Shown one piece after another: positions 12,561 through 26,110 of a stretch of DNA of 64,000 bases. Origin of the DNA: Malurus cyaneus samueli (lineage: Eukaryota > Chordata > Aves > Passeriformes > Maluridae); the NCBI GenBank assembly GCA_009741485.1, contig CM019216.1, forward strand, positions 41,264,872 to 41,328,871, written 5' to 3'. The position numbers and the translations under genes are program-made. Below the pieces are notes generated by a model. It searched no databases, was not told the origin of the DNA, and worked only from the letters and a program-made list of their open reading frames with translations. The first letter of the stretch is position 1. Each line of letters starts with the position of its first letter.

Positions 12561-15500
12561 GACTAATGAGCTTTTCATAAGCACCCACAATTGGCCAGTG
12601 GAGGGAAGAGAGAAATGAGCTACAAAGACCTTTGGTCTGCCCAAGTACAGACATTTTAACTTCTACTTTCCCAACGGAATAAATTACTTTAATGAGGCTT
12701 CAACACCAGCTACATAATGTAAGGTGAGCACAGGTAGGCAATATTTTAGATATTACATGAAAGTCCATATTGCCTTGATTAACTGCGATGAAATATCCAA
12801 AGGGCATTATTGGGCATCATTCACGTGGCACTGGTCTTATGCCATGAATGCAAGAAGCCTCTATATGAGATCAGAGCTCTTTCTCCTGGTAAACACCATG
12901 CCATATGTTTTTATCAGGCACTAATTTGGGGGAGAATTAATCTTTATAAAGTTATTATGTTAGAATGTCCTAGTTATGTCAAAGAATAGAGCTGGGGGCT
13001 TCTTCATTTATAGAAATATTGCTAAACATTTAATTTCAGATTTTCAGTCTGGAGGATAATAAAAAATTATTATCCACCAAACTTGTAGCATTAAATGGGG
13101 ACTGTATTTTTGGCAGCTCATCGTAGAGGGATTAATATTACTGGAATAGCTTTGTTTCTCAGCAATACCTCCTTAAGAACAGCTTCCTCCCAACACATAT
13201 TTCTATTTTATTGAGGAAAGGAAATACAGTATTAGAAATCAATGTTTTTAAAGGGTAATTTAAAGAAATCTATCTTGGCAGATGCTGAAATATTTTCAAT
13301 TTAGAACATATAGTATTTCTGTCATCCAGTTGGATTTTTTAAATTAGACCATTACTCCTTGATAAGTTAATTACAAAAGAGAAAGAGACTCAACCAATCT
13401 AAAAAAGCATATTGATGAAAGTATAAAGCACATGTCCAAAAGCTGCTTTTACTGATTTATGGGTGAAATTTTACTTTTTATATGAAAAAAACCTTGTCTC
13501 CAACGTCTTAAATCATAGAGAAGAATGCTCAATTTTTCACCCTATCACAACTAATTTTTTACCTTGGTACATTGATGGACTATTGTTTTCCTCTGCTACC
13601 ATCCATTATAAAAAATGACAGCACCATAATTGAAATTATTTAAAATACGATGCATTTAGATAATGCTTTACTTCGGTATAAATATGACTGCACAAGAAAT
13701 GCTGCTACTGGAAATTGTTAGGATGAGCTACCAAAATGGAATTATTGTTCAGCAAACCATATTACTCTGGGGATAGGAAATGAAAAGATCAGAAATTCCT
13801 TTGAAATGCAAAAAGGTTAGAGGAATGGAAAGAACGTTTTTTGTTGTGTCTGAGATCTGGTCATCTCCAGTCAGATCTCTGTGCTGCAGGGCAGATAACC
13901 AGTATCACAGACTGCAGAGTTTCACACTGCACCATGTGACACTTATGCTCCATGCAGACAAGGGAAGCATGGAGTATGTTGCAACCATGGGTTGAAATGT
14001 CTCCAGGTCCATCAGCTGAATCCTGGTCTCGCCAAAATCACTGGCAAGTCTTTCAGTTTAGTGAAGTCACAATTTCATATCAAGGATTTTGGGTAAAAGG
14101 AAGTAAAACTCACAAAAAAAGTGGCACTGGGTGATTAGCTTAGTAATATCTGCCCATGGATGTCCCTGTAACTGTGTTGTAGGGCTGCATTTTGTGCTTC
14201 TTACTGTGAGAACCCACCAATGTGCCCAGTGGGAATCTGTCCTGATTAGTGGTGGGGTCTGAGCCAAAGTCATGGCAAGTATCAGTCTAACGGTTTAACA
14301 CAATGAATAATGGCCAGCCAGAATCCAAACTAAATGCCCTGTCTCTGAGTGGTTTATCAGTACAGAAACTGTCCCACTGAGCCAACAGATGTTGCTGTCC
14401 TAAGCTGAACAGTAGATTTAGCTTTTTGAGATACTGTACAATTTCATAGAATTTCACAGAACTGGCCAAATGATGAGAAAAATCGGGCCAAATGCAGAAA
14501 AATAGCGGAAAAACCAAATCTGGGTTACAAAGAATGTTGATTCCATGAAACTTTACAGTGCCTGAAAAGGTTGAATCTGCTTGTCCACTTCAGGCAGCAA
14601 CATCTTGGGGTAAGAAAATATATACCTTGCTATAAATATGTTTAACATGAACTAGAATTGAACCTGGAGGGACACTGCTGGTGACTGTTGGCCAGCCTGT
14701 TTTATGTACACCACTTTAACTACAACCTGTAGACTGGTTACCAGATAAAATCGCAAGAAATTTTAACAAAAAAAAAATGTTCGCAGAAGACTTCTATACT
14801 TCAGATACAGGAAAGAAAGAAAAAAAGTATGACATACAGTAAAACCCCCTGTTTTCAGTATACTGTCCAGTGGTAATTTTAAGAACCCAGAACTTTTGAA
14901 AAAAGCAGGCAATTTTTAAATTATATGTAAATTCTTCTTTATATAAGGCTTTCCATATTACTGCTCATCTGTACTATCTCAGAGATAACAGCCACCCATA
15001 AATTGCAATATTGCTCACCTTCCTAAATGTGGAGCAAAATTTAGACACTGGGCCTTGGTTGTACACCTGCATTCCCTCCTTTTGATGAACAGCAATACTG
15101 GTACACATTAAGTTTGTAACTTTAGGCTGTTACATGAGAACAACCCAGGGACACAATTATCTCCATTATCAGTAAGTATTCAGCTGTGTCCAGCATCATC
15201 TCCAGATGCTGAGCCACATCTCAGTGGATACTAATATGAGAACTAAGACTGACCAGTCTGACCATTTCTTTAAAAGCTGTATATCAGGTGAACATCTTCT
15301 GCCATGTATACCTGCAATTATGACAGTAATTAAGTAGCACAGGTGAGCCCAAGAAGCCTCTCAGATTAAATCCCTGAGACTCACAATGTTATTGTAATTA
15401 GCTGTCTGTCTTAGTAGGTTGTCTGTTTATTGCATCTGCCCTGTGTACTAGCGATGACAACCTGTAATTTGACACAAAATATTTTAAACAGTTTCTTACT

Positions 15501-18500
15501 GAGATGAGGACTTATTTTAATTTTTCCCAGATTTACATGTTCTTTCTTTCCTTTGCTTTTAATTACAAATATTCCAGGCAGTGAGAGACAGAGTAATGAT
15601 CTTCACCCATTCTGTTTCAAGAGGGAACCTGTCCGGTGATGTTTGTTTTATCTTTACCTTACAAAGTGACACAGTCTAAAGACCCTGAAGGACAGCCATG
15701 TTAGCTCTGCAGTTTTGGTTTGAGATTGTTCCAGGTTAGACCACTTTTCAAATATCTCTAATTACCACTGTGGAACAGTTTGCATTTTGATATAAATTAA
15801 ATCCTGGTCTATAAATGTGGACTTCTAATTTCCACAGAGGAAAAACAAAAGTCAGAAGTTCTATGTGAAAAATAAGGATAAGCTGCATTACAAATTGGAA
15901 ATTGGATCATTATTCATTGGTTCACATTAACAGGCATTAGGGAAGTTACTGTGAGCCTGGTAGCTGCACTTTGAGCCCAGGTTCCAGTTCTGTCACTTGC
16001 TTGTGGCTTTTCAGCAGGAGTTTATTGAGTTGCTCCATTGTGGAGCAATGTGCAAGGTCAAGTGGGGAGTGTCTGAAATTCTGTGTTAGGGACTGTGCTT
16101 GGCCTAAGAGAATGTGGCTTCCCAAGCTAGGTCCACTATCAGGGATTTGTCTCCTTTGTTTATCATATCTATTAATGTACTAGCTCAAAAGGTCAAGTGA
16201 ATCACATGAGAGTCTCAGTTTTCATTTGAAGAAAAATGTGTCCCTAGCCTTGTGCTTATAGAGAAAGATAAAAACGTTAATGTGCAAAGGCTTAAGAAGT
16301 AAAAAGATACTTTTAAAAATCATTAAAAGACACATTAAACATGAAGAGTTTTTGATCTGATGTTATGATCTGGGGGATGAATTCATGACTTTTGAGTCAG
16401 GGATAGAAAAGATTTGGATGGACAATAGAAAAAGGAGTGGAGCAATCTTCCAAAACACTAATTATGTAAAGAGTTGTTCCCACATATTTAAAACTTGAGA
16501 TAATATTTTACTGTCTGCTGCTTACAAAAGAAAAATATATCCCATCAATTCAAAATTAAGAATCCATGCAATATGGTAGACTATGATCTTTCTGGCTGCT
16601 ATCTCACTTCAGTCAGTTGGGATTTTTCACACAGGCTTGGTGGGCCATGGAAGCATGGGGCACAAGTCATGGTATCTTGCACGGTGAAGTGTTTGCTTGT
16701 CAGCATTTGACATTGCTGACTGAGTATGAAGAGAGAGCTTCTCTGTTGACCTTGATGACTTCCAAATTCCCTTTTGGTCAGCCAGTAGTTAGATTTTGAA
16801 GGGAAGGGCACAGCTGTTTCAGACGTGCAGTCTCGCAGTTCTTCATAAATGCCTCTCCTTTCACACATTTTGATTTCAGGCAAAACCTCAATATCTGAGA
16901 AGTTTCCAACAATTGTTTTCTAAAAGTCATAGAATTAGAAAATTTTCTCTTAGTGACCATACATCCTTACTTTTCCCTTTGAACCCGTTCTCTGTGGTCC
17001 AGCTTCATTTGTTTGGTTCATCTATCACCTGCAAACTGGTAACACCCTGGTGTCCAGTTATGGCCAGCAGGGTCTTTATAATGTGACAAACACACATAAA
17101 GCAAAATTATATTCTTTCTCAGAGACAATTGTTGTTGAAACCAATCCTAAAGATGATTGAGAACCTGAGAAAGGGAGAGGATTATTGGTCAATACACTAC
17201 CATAAACAACAGGCTGTCTTTAGCTTGGCAGTATGTTATCTTTTGTCACGTATTTGCAGCGTTAGGGTTGCACCTGTAGAATAAGAGATCTTTATTTGCT
17301 TCTTACATTTATTAATATCATGTTGTTCTACTTGCATTGCAGCTGGGGAATGTTAGAAAGTATTTGGGTGCTTACTGAACAAAACTCCTTGCATTTTTCC
17401 CTTGCGTGGGCTTGGTCGAGAAGCGGTAAGTGGAGAGCTGAAAGTTAGAAAAGAACTGTCTGAAAAAGTGGTGTGATAAGACAACCAAAAGAAATACTGG
17501 AGCTTTAAACCCCCCTCACTTAGCAATGCTGTTTCTTTTACCTTCAGTTTCATCTGCTTCTCATAGTCTATCTATCGTACCAAATATGCCTACCTTTCAA
17601 AATTACCCCAGCTTTGGACTGGAGGTATCAGCAGCTGCAACACCCCATAGGGTGTGAGTATCTTTCCCCTGTGGATTATGTTTAGACATATGTTAAACAT
17701 TTTTCTAGTGTGACTTTGGAATACACTTAATGATAGTCTTGTTACCAACTGACCTCCTGTACCTAACAGAAATCAAACATCTTACACAAATTTTTGTTGC
17801 TTGAATCTGTGCCAAATCCTTTCAACACACGAAGGACTTGATCACTTTTAAATGGGTGGTGTGGTACAAACAAGGTTCAGTTGTTTGATGCCAAGATGTC
17901 TGCTTGATTTTTGCAGTAAAGAAACAGAAATTCAAAACCACTATGGGAATAGCAAAAGAAAATGGATATGTGCGGATCTTTGTTGAGAGCCTAAGCTGAT
18001 TCCTCAGTCTGTCCTGCCTGGACAAGGTTGAGTGATGCTGAAGCAGCCAGCAGTACTGTTATAGCCATGCTACCTCACGTGATTAAAACACATTATCTGT
18101 GTCCATGGCTTATCATCAGAAGCATAACCTCAGCTTTCAAAATAAGGGATATACTTTTAAAGTATTCACATTGTGGAAATTATAGTAAATTAGATCATGT
18201 TGTAGTGTTGGTTTTAGCAACTGGTACTTACTCACTTCCAGCATACTCAGACTTAAATGTACCTGAAAAATCTCACTAAATCTACAGCAGGGCTATTTTC
18301 AGGGGAGTAGTTTATGCTCCATTGGCTATTAACATTTCACAGCATGTCACAACTGGCCTTTCTGATTCTCCTGAGCCTTGCTGAATGGGAATTTTTGTAT
18401 CATTTAAGAGCAATTCATTGCACTGCCTGTATTCTATATCTTCTTCTCAGAAACAGGTATGATGACAGGTGATGTCTAAAAAGATAAGTAATCTTCCACT

Positions 18501-18966
18501 ACATACCCTCTGTCTAGAGCAAGTTCTCTAGATGTTGTACATGAGGTTCACCAGGAAAATTCATCATGGCATGTTACCTACTTTATTTATCCATTCCACT
18601 TGATACACCTACTAAAAATAGCTGTTCTTAGATGAGTGAGTCTTGCCTCTCGCATGTGTCAGTCTGCAGGATCTAATCCTGTAGCTAATTTTACAAAATT
18701 GAAGAGTCATAAGATGAATGGGCTGCATTCACCTAACAAAATGTGAAATTGTATCTTCTGTGGATGTTTTGATTATTTAAAAATTCCTTAGGATACATGT
18801 CAATTAAAAGGAAAAAGAAAGAGGAAGGATTCCATCCACTTTTCATGCTTATTTCCTCTTCTTCACTGTTGTTTTTCTTTATTGCATCTGTCCTCAAATA
18901 AGCCTTCTGTCACCAAATCCATTTTGTCATTTTGTATGTTTTTTCTCTTCTTTACTTTCGCATATT
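12561..18966. other. Intergenic DNA without a recognised gene
   Basis: AT-rich sequence with only short chance open frames. The only repeat hint is a weak antisense CR1-like piece at about 14,655-14,740. No promoter-like GC-rich segment and no RNA gene were recognised. Confidence 0.55.
14655..14740 (-). repeat. Possible CR1 fragment, antisense
   Basis: The segment 'ggagggacactgctggtgac' followed by 'ggccagcctg' and a 'caccactttaactacaacct' block resembles the antisense of the CR1 reverse transcriptase region that usually reads '...aacaccactggtgaccggc...'. The piece is short and diverged, so the call is tentative. Confidence 0.4.
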
Positions 18967-19503
18967 TGTTGTGGTTTAACCCAGCAGGCAGCTTAACATC
19001 ACACAGCCATTCATTCATTAGTCTCCACCCCGGTGGGATGGTGGAGGGAACTGCATAAGAAAAGTAAAATTCATGGTCTGAGACAAAGATGGCTTCATAA
19101 GACAGATTTTTTATTTTTTTTTAATCCATAATATGCAAAACGAGTGATGCACAATGCAATTGCTCACTACCTGCTGATGGATGCACAGCCAGTTCCTGAG
19201 TAGCAGCCTCTGGCCACCTTTCTTCCTGATTTATGTACTGAGTATGACACTATGTGGTATAGAATGTCCCCTTTGCCAGTTTAGGTCACCTTGTGCAGTT
19301 GTACCTCCTCCCAGCCTCTTGTGCCATCCAGCCTCCTTGCTGGTGGGGTGGTGTGAGAAGCAGAAAAGACTATCCCTGACTTTGTGTAGCAACAACTAAA
19401 ACATCCTTGTGTTAGTATCATTATTCTCATCCTAAATCCAAACCACCGTATTGTCCAAGTTATTAGGAAGAAAATCTACTTCATCTCAGCTGAAACCAGG
19501 ACA
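18967..19503 (-). mobile_element. Solo LTR of an avian endogenous retrovirus, minus orientation
   Basis: A 537-base element with LTR-like ends on this strand, TGTTGTGGTTTAACC at the left and CTGAAACCAGGACA at the right. In between it follows a widespread neoavian LTR in antisense: 'caccccggtgggatgg', 'gtgatgcacaatgcaattgc', 'tgtggtatagaatgtcccct', 'ttgtgccatccagcctcctt' and 'tattctcatcctaaatccaa'. No gag, pol or env sequence lies next to it, so it is a solo LTR left by recombination, not a provirus. I see no clear target-site duplication (catatt on the left, ttgttc on the right). I place it near the ERVL-type LTRs annotated in songbirds, but the exact family name is not determined. Confidence 0.85.
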
Positions 19504-21880
19504 TTGTTCTAGGTTACACTACTACTATGTGAGATAATATTTCTACTTATTTCCAGCCATTTCCTGTATTTTTATTATTAATAACAATGAAATTGGAAGA
19601 AAGTTCAGCATCAACTAATGGCTGATTAGTGGTCTTAGTATTTCTGATAAAAATGAGCAGATGATAGTCAAATTTTGAAGGAGACAGTAGTGGTGATTAA
19701 ATTTTGCTCACACTTTGAGCTTTTGTTGATTCTTTAAGGAGAGAAAGTAGATAACCGAATTTAACAGCTTCTCAACACTAGAATGGTTTTCTTTACATCA
19801 TGACTAAAAACTGAGACCATAGAAAAGCTTGCAAGACCTAAGCTTTAACATTGGCTTAACATTTAAGCCTGGTTTAACATTTACAATAAATGCCCTGTGC
19901 ACTAAGACATAAAGGATAGGACAGATTGTGATTTGCTGGGCATAGAACAAGAATAAAAGGAAAAATTAGTCTTTCCTTTCCACCCAGTCTTTCCTTTCTG
20001 TGCTCAGAGTCAGATTGTAGAATATAAGAAGTGATCAAAAACAGCAGCTGCAAAAATACAGAGCAGCCCAGCCTTTCTTCAGAGGTGATGCTGAGCAGGT
20101 CAGCAAGGTTGCAAATTGAGGTGGGTTTAGCACAAGTATGAAAAGGGTGCATATGCAATAGTCACAAGGTCATGCAAATATCACTCAAGTATCCATGAAT
20201 ATTTGGGCTGCAACTGCTGCCAGAAATTAAAGTGGTTTTGCTTACAAAGTAATTCTACAGGTAAAAATATATGTTTGTAGGATAGTGTCAATCTCCACAG
20301 GGAAGTTTGTGTTCCAAAATAACAAAGAATGCCTTTTCCCTTAGTTTATTTATCATGGAATACAAGTGTCCACACATTATGACATTCATAATTATATTGT
20401 AAGATTTTTAGTGGTTCACTTTTTCAATGAGTCAAGTCTCAAAACTGCTAATTGATGGAAACCCTCCCAACCTTTGAGAAAGAATAGGAACAATATTGAT
20501 ACTGCCATGTTCTGGGAATGGTACCCTTGTATGCAAAATCCATTGCCTTCTTTGGACATAACTGAACCATCACACAAAGCACTGTCAGCAAGGAAGTACT
20601 TTGATTAGCAATTTAGGAAAGAAAGGTGACACAATCAGAAAGGAACCCAAAGAAGCAACAAAGATGGTAACCAGAAAATAATATATCACCAGTACTATTT
20701 CTAAAAATAACGGTTTCCAAACTTTTCCATGAGGCATTAACAGCTCTTTAAGGGATAATCTTTATTGCTTTGTAATGTACAAAGCAATAAACAGCTGCTG
20801 AGATTGATTAATAGCCAAAGCAAAGTTGAGGCATGTAATCAATCTAAAAAGCCATTTGTTGTGAGTATACTAAAAAGAAATAGAGATTACTGCTGTTGCA
20901 CAACAAACCATAAGAGAGAAGACACACAGACACACACAGACACACACACAGAGCAAAAACAGTTGTTTTCTTTTCAAGGCTTGAAGTGCTACGTTGCCTT
21001 TTCCCTGAGCTTTTCTCTTTAATGAAGGCAGGCAACTGGCCTTACAGCAAACAATCTACTGGGAAAAGTAATGCTCTAAGAACTTCAGTGTTATCTAAGG
21101 GAGAAATAATAGTTAGCTTTTTAGTTCTGTGGCTAGAAATACAAAATTCCATGGGCATTCACCTTGTCCTTGGTAGTGCTAGTGCTATTTATCTTACAAA
21201 GAAAAACACCAATAAAAAATTTATCTAATTTATGCTAATGAAGAGCTTATTTAGAAATGAAGGTTGTTTACTTTTGTGGGTATTTTTATGAATGGCTACT
21301 AAATCACTTCAGATTTTTTCAGAGTAAATTTTTTCAGAGTAATACTGAATGAAACAACTAGGTCTCAGCTCCAGCTACTACCAACAACTACCCCACCCAT
21401 TATTTTAATACCTCTTTAATACAGCTCTTAATATAGTTTGGGTCTTGACTCTTCTAGTCTTCCTTGGAGGCTGTTTCAGAATCTTACCTCTCCACTACTT
21501 TTAAACCTTTTAAAAGATTTCCATTCTTATTTTTCCAGGTCAGATAATGCTTATTTGTTCCTGAACATTAATAAAGCATAAATTGCCTTTTATCTTCTTT
21601 AAAGAGATATGAACAGAGTCTCACCCCTTCCCTTTGGCAGAAGAAACAAGCTGTGTCACTGTAGGTTTACAGCGTGATAGGCTTGTCCCTGGATCAGTCT
21701 CACCATCCTTCTCTACACTCATTGCAATCTCAGTCTCTCTCCTGAATGTGGACCCTGTGGATGGCACTGAGCTACAGACGGGCTCCACCCACTGCCTTCT
21801 GCTCATTCACATTGTCTACTGGAAATATCTCACCCAGGAGACCCAAGGATCAAATCTGCCTTTTTCACATACCCTTAACA
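19504..21880. other. Intergenic DNA without a recognised gene
   Basis: AT-rich sequence with short chance open frames on both strands. The only distinct element is the CA-type microsatellite at 20,921-20,952. Confidence 0.55.
20921..20952. repeat. (CA)n microsatellite with GA interruptions
   Basis: About 32 bases of alternating C/A interrupted by GA pairs at regular intervals. It is likely to vary in length between individuals. It causes the artificial CVCLCVSVCL-like open frame on the other strand. Confidence 0.85.
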
Positions 21881-22330
21881 TTCAAAGCCAGTGGTTAACT
21901 TGCACTTCCAGGCACAACTCGCATATTTCTGTTTCTGAACTGATGACCTTGCAGCTTATGACAGAAATTTGTATTAGTACAGAAGGGCACAAGCTTGCAA
22001 TTTGCACTATTAAGTTTCACTCCATTTTTATTACTCTAGTTCTCAAGGTTATTCAGGTCTTCCTGTATCATATTGCCATCCCTTTCCTTATTAAAGAAGT
22101 CTCCCACTTCCATGTCATCAGCAAATTTTATTAACAAACTGCGTCTTCCTATTTTAAGGTAATGGATAAAAATATGACTGAAGATGTATCCTTGAGGAAC
22201 TCTTGGTAAAATACGACACAAAATCGGGTTTCCCAGCAGTCAGAATTGAATTCTCCAATTTCACCTTTACAGGAAATACAATGGAAATTAATTTTTATAT
22301 CCTAGTGGATCTAAACTTTCCAAAATATTA
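21881..22330 (-). repeat. LINE (CR1/L3 clade) reverse transcriptase fragment, antisense
   Basis: On the minus strand, 22,221 to 22,036 reads VPQG, then after a gap IKFADDMEVG, then EDLNNLEN. These are the VPQG and F/YADD motifs and following helix of a non-LTR retrotransposon reverse transcriptase. The FADD catalytic aspartates are still readable, but the segment between the motifs is shortened. The DNA to the left to about 21,890 follows the downstream part of the same element, with landmarks 'tttgcactattaagtttcac' and 'tcaggtcttcctgtatcata'. It is a 5'- and 3'-truncated inactive copy. The 166-codon plus-strand open frame here is its antisense shadow. Confidence 0.75.
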
Positions 22331-24242
22331 TCCTGAAAAATCTTAAATTATTTCATATTTGCAATTACCAAAAATTTAATAACACCTACTTAAAATAATA
22401 GAATAAAGATTTACATAAATACATATACATACCTCTTTACAGCTATAAAAATTTGGAGTATAGGAATTGTACTCATGATGTAGTGGTCCCTTTGGTAGCT
22501 TATAGGCAATTTTCTCTGGTAGTTAAAATAAGGGTTTTATCCAGCCTTCTATCTAATTCCTTATCACTTTCATAGTATTCCAGCATGTTACAACTTCCCT
22601 GGAGAAGACGATCCCCAGGCTTGAGATTACTTTCTCCATGAATTCCATGGGTCTGAAATTTCAAATTTTCTCATGTTTCTATTTTTGGTAGCCACACCAT
22701 TTTTTTCAGGAAACACTGGGCCTTGATTCACAACCTTCCTAGTCCTTCCCTACTTTTTATCTTTTTTTTTTCTTTTCCAGCTGGAGAGTTCAGTGTCATC
22801 ACAATCAATTAAAATATTTCAATAATAATCCATTATATTTCTTTTGTTCCTGGTGGTATTTATTTGCAAAGGGATTGTCACTGAAGTACATGACCTTCTG
22901 TCAAAAGTTTAAAAAAAATTTCCACTTACAGCCAAACTGAAGCTTGTACCTGTCTCAGCTGTGTCTATCCCCACACTTGTGCTCATGAGGCATCCCAAGG
23001 CTGTGCATGTCACTGCTGCTGGCCTTGTTTGAAAAAGAAAGTTCTACTGGCAGAAGTTCTGCTGGCACGTGCTACTGGCATACCTGTTTTGGCAGGATGT
23101 GTTCACATTTTGGCTGTTTTTTAAGGAAGCAGTACGTCCTCAGATCATCAGGCTTTTACCCACAAAATAAGTGTGGCACTATGGGGAGCTATCCCAGAGT
23201 ACCTTGTGCCACATTTGGTAGATTGCCTTCTGGTAATTCTTTGCAACATGTTGTGGAGCTGCACTGCAGACTGTGAGGTGCAATGTCCCATCCTAAAATC
23301 TGCATAAATATTGGGTCAGATTTAAAAATGCTTTTCTATCTTGCACAGTAACCTATTTTACATGTGTTGTTTCTCCATATTGCAGTTTTCTCACTGCCAG
23401 AAACCCAGACTACATCCAACAGCAGAGCTCTCTTGTTCATTTAGGGCAGATGAAGGTTTCTTTCATATTCAAAGAGGAGCCTAAAATATTGGGTACTGTG
23501 GACAAGTGGGACATAGAGACAATGAATGGTAGCTAACTATTTGCAGTAAGTATTTGCTAAACTGCAAGAACAAATAGTAGTTTTGAGACATACAAACACT
23601 GGATGAGGGAAAATTTCAGGGTTGGATGTCAAATTTGTGTTACCCTCACAGCACATTCATCCTGAGTTAAGAGTTGCTTAAAGAGAAGATAGGTTGTGCC
23701 AGCGTTCTGGAAAGTTGTGTCAGTCTGAGCATTCTGGCATCATTTGTGGTACTCAGACTCCGTTAAGCTACACAAAATTAAGTATTTCCTGCTGCACAGT
23801 CTTTTCATGCTGGGTAATGTACTGGAAATCAGAGGTGAACCTGATACAATGAGCTTTGCTGATTGTGGTGGAACAGTAAATAACATTTATGTCCAATTTG
23901 GTCCCATCTTGTTTTGAATACATAAAAAAGCTTCTCTGTGGTGGTCTCTCAAGACAGTATTTTATATCAATGTTTTTTGTGAGAAAGCCCATGCTTTCTT
24001 TCCCATCTAAACTGTTGTCATTAATAGAGCTACAAAGCCAACCCTGGCAGCAGAGACAAGGCAGATCTGGTTGAAAAGGTGTTTGTGAAAACAAAAATGC
24101 TGTGACTGGAAAAAAACAATACCAACCCACGAAAGTTTAATTTAGCAATCTCCTGCAAAACACATGAAAGGTCTCATAGGCTCCCTCCATTTCAGTGGAG
24201 TTTCATCCTGTTTCCTGAATTCAACACAGAGACAGTGGCAGT
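22331..24242. other. Intergenic DNA without a recognised gene
   Basis: AT-rich DNA with no recognised gene. An open frame of 89 codons on the plus strand (23,007-23,276) and one of 120 on the minus strand (23,768-24,130) show no family signature. Confidence 0.5.
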
Positions 24243-24595
24243 CTCTCCTCTGGGGAGACCTTATAGTGCTTTCCCGTATCTAAAGAGGGTTACAAGAGAT
24301 CTGGAGAGGGACATTTTACAAGAGCATGTAGTCACAGGATGAATAGGAATGGCTTCAAATGAAAAGAGGACAGATTTAGGTTAGATACTAGGAGGAACTT
24401 TACTGTGAGGATGATGAGACATTAGAACAGGTTGCCCAGAGAAGCTGTAGATGCCCCATCCTGAGAGTGTTCAAGGCCAGGTTGGATGGGGCTTGGAGCA
24501 ACCTTGTCTAGTGGAAGGTGTCCCCTGCCCATGGCAGGGAGCTGGAACTGGATGATCCCATTCAACCCAAACCATTCTATGATCCTATCACTTTT
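24243..24595 (+). repeat. CR1 LINE 3' end, sense
   Basis: A well-preserved CR1 3' segment. Landmarks are 'ctctggggagaccttatagt', 'actaggaggaactttactgt', 'aacaggttgcccagagaagc', 'aggccaggttggatggggct' and the terminus 'ccattctatgatcctatc'. Conservation is better than in the old CR1 copies elsewhere, so this is a younger insertion. It is truncated at its 5' end as is usual for CR1 and has no coding capacity left. Confidence 0.92.
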
Positions 24596-25708
24596 TGAAC
24601 TTTTGCTGAATACTAACATTTCAATACTCTTGATATTCCCTCCCACCAGATACAATTTCACAGGAGAATCTGTTTGGAGGAGAGGCAAGGAATGACTCTA
24701 TATCAAGGATGTAGATCCCTTGAGAAAGCAAATAAGATGACCATGTTACTGCACCAGGCTCTACTCAGTAAGTCCCCTTAATCAATTACCTATCTGTGTT
24801 CAGTGAGCTCCCTAATCAGAGGGAGATACAGAACTAAATGAGTTCTGTATCTCATTTTTACTTTATCCCAAATATCTCTTCTAATTTAGCCAGTTGTTGG
24901 TGTTCTTTACCACAGGCTTCTGTAAATTTTAAGTGTATTATCTGAGATCAGTACGTTCCATAATGAATGCGCAGCCATTGTAAATTGTGCACAGCAAAAT
25001 GCTCATAAACACGAAACTGAGTGTTGTGTCTTCTGAGAAAAAAAAAATGCCCTTTCTTTTTCACCCATCCCTGGTTCTAGGTTCTGCATTTAGGCTCTAC
25101 ATCAGATTGCAACCTTCATGAGCTTCATATTTTTCTTCCAAATATATTTATTGTTCCAAAAAGGCTGTTTCCGCAATATTTCTTCCTGCTTGGTCAGAAG
25201 AAATTTGGGTCTTAAATTGAGAAGCAGCACCAAAGTCATGTGGAGTTCTGGTCTGTGTAGCTGTTCCAAAAGGCAGAGTAGAGGAAAAACAGGCATTTCA
25301 CTGACATGCCACGGTTTTCCAGTCACTGGCAGAAGCAGCAGATGTATCAGGAAATCAATGAAAGCAGATGTAGGGAAATTGCATAGTGGATGTGCAGCTG
25401 GTAGATTGCTCACAATGCTTAGTTAGTTGGTACAATAAGTCTTTGCATGCTGTGTGTCAGCACAAACATTCCAACTGAAGGGTATTTCACTTGGGAAGCC
25501 AGGGCAACTTCAGTGGGAAATCTCAGCTTTTGGCTGGAGGGCTGAGAACTGAGCATGGAGGGAATCAGCAGCTGGTCACAGGGAGGGTAAGAACCTGAGT
25601 TTGCAGGAACCACACTAAGCAGTGCAAGCTAGAGATTAATAACAGCAATTTGCAAAATCTAAAATTTCAGCTAAATCTGAATAAGATTTTAATAAATTAA
25701 AAACAACT
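24596..25708. other. Intergenic DNA without a recognised gene
   Basis: No repeat or gene was recognised. Two opposing open frames of about 100 codons (about 25,102-25,426) overlap almost exactly on opposite strands, and neither shows a protein family pattern. Confidence 0.5.
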
Positions 25709-26110
25709 ATCACAGAATATTTAAGGCTCGAAGGAACCACTGGAGACCATCCTGTCCAATGCCCTTGCTCAAAGCAGTTAACTAGAACAGGTTATTTGGG
25801 GATGTTTTCAATCAGATTTTCAAATTGCCGAAGATGGAGACCATACAAGCTCTGTGAATGCCCTGTTCTAGTGCTTGACCACTCTGCTGCTAATTTCAAC
25901 CCTTAGAACTGTGCAGTTCTGGCCAAATATCTGTGCAGCTTTGTATCTACCCTAATAGCCCATGCTTCATCAGTTTGTCTGTCAGGATAGAATGGGAGTG
26001 AAAAACCTTACTTAAGATAAACAGTGTACACCGCTCTTCCTTTACCCACCAACTAGTTATGTCATCATAGACCCAGCATTCTTTCCTATGACAGATTTCC
26101 CTGCTGCATG
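25709..26110 (-). repeat. CR1 LINE, antisense, 3' end plus reverse transcriptase piece
   Basis: The left part (25,709 to about 25,900) is the antisense of a CR1 3' end: 'cacagaatatttaaggctcg', then 'ggagaccatcctgtccaatg', 'aactagaacaggtta' and a late segment ending 'gccctgttctagtgcttgac'. From about 26,020 to 26,110 the sequence matches the antisense of an upstream reverse transcriptase part, 'caactagttatgtcatcata'. The middle of the element between them is missing, so this is either one internally deleted copy or two separate insertions. Confidence 0.75.

Noticed and set aside
21634..22134. 166-codon plus-strand open frame
   Set aside because: Its right half is the antisense of a LINE reverse transcriptase fragment and no protein family is visible in the frame.
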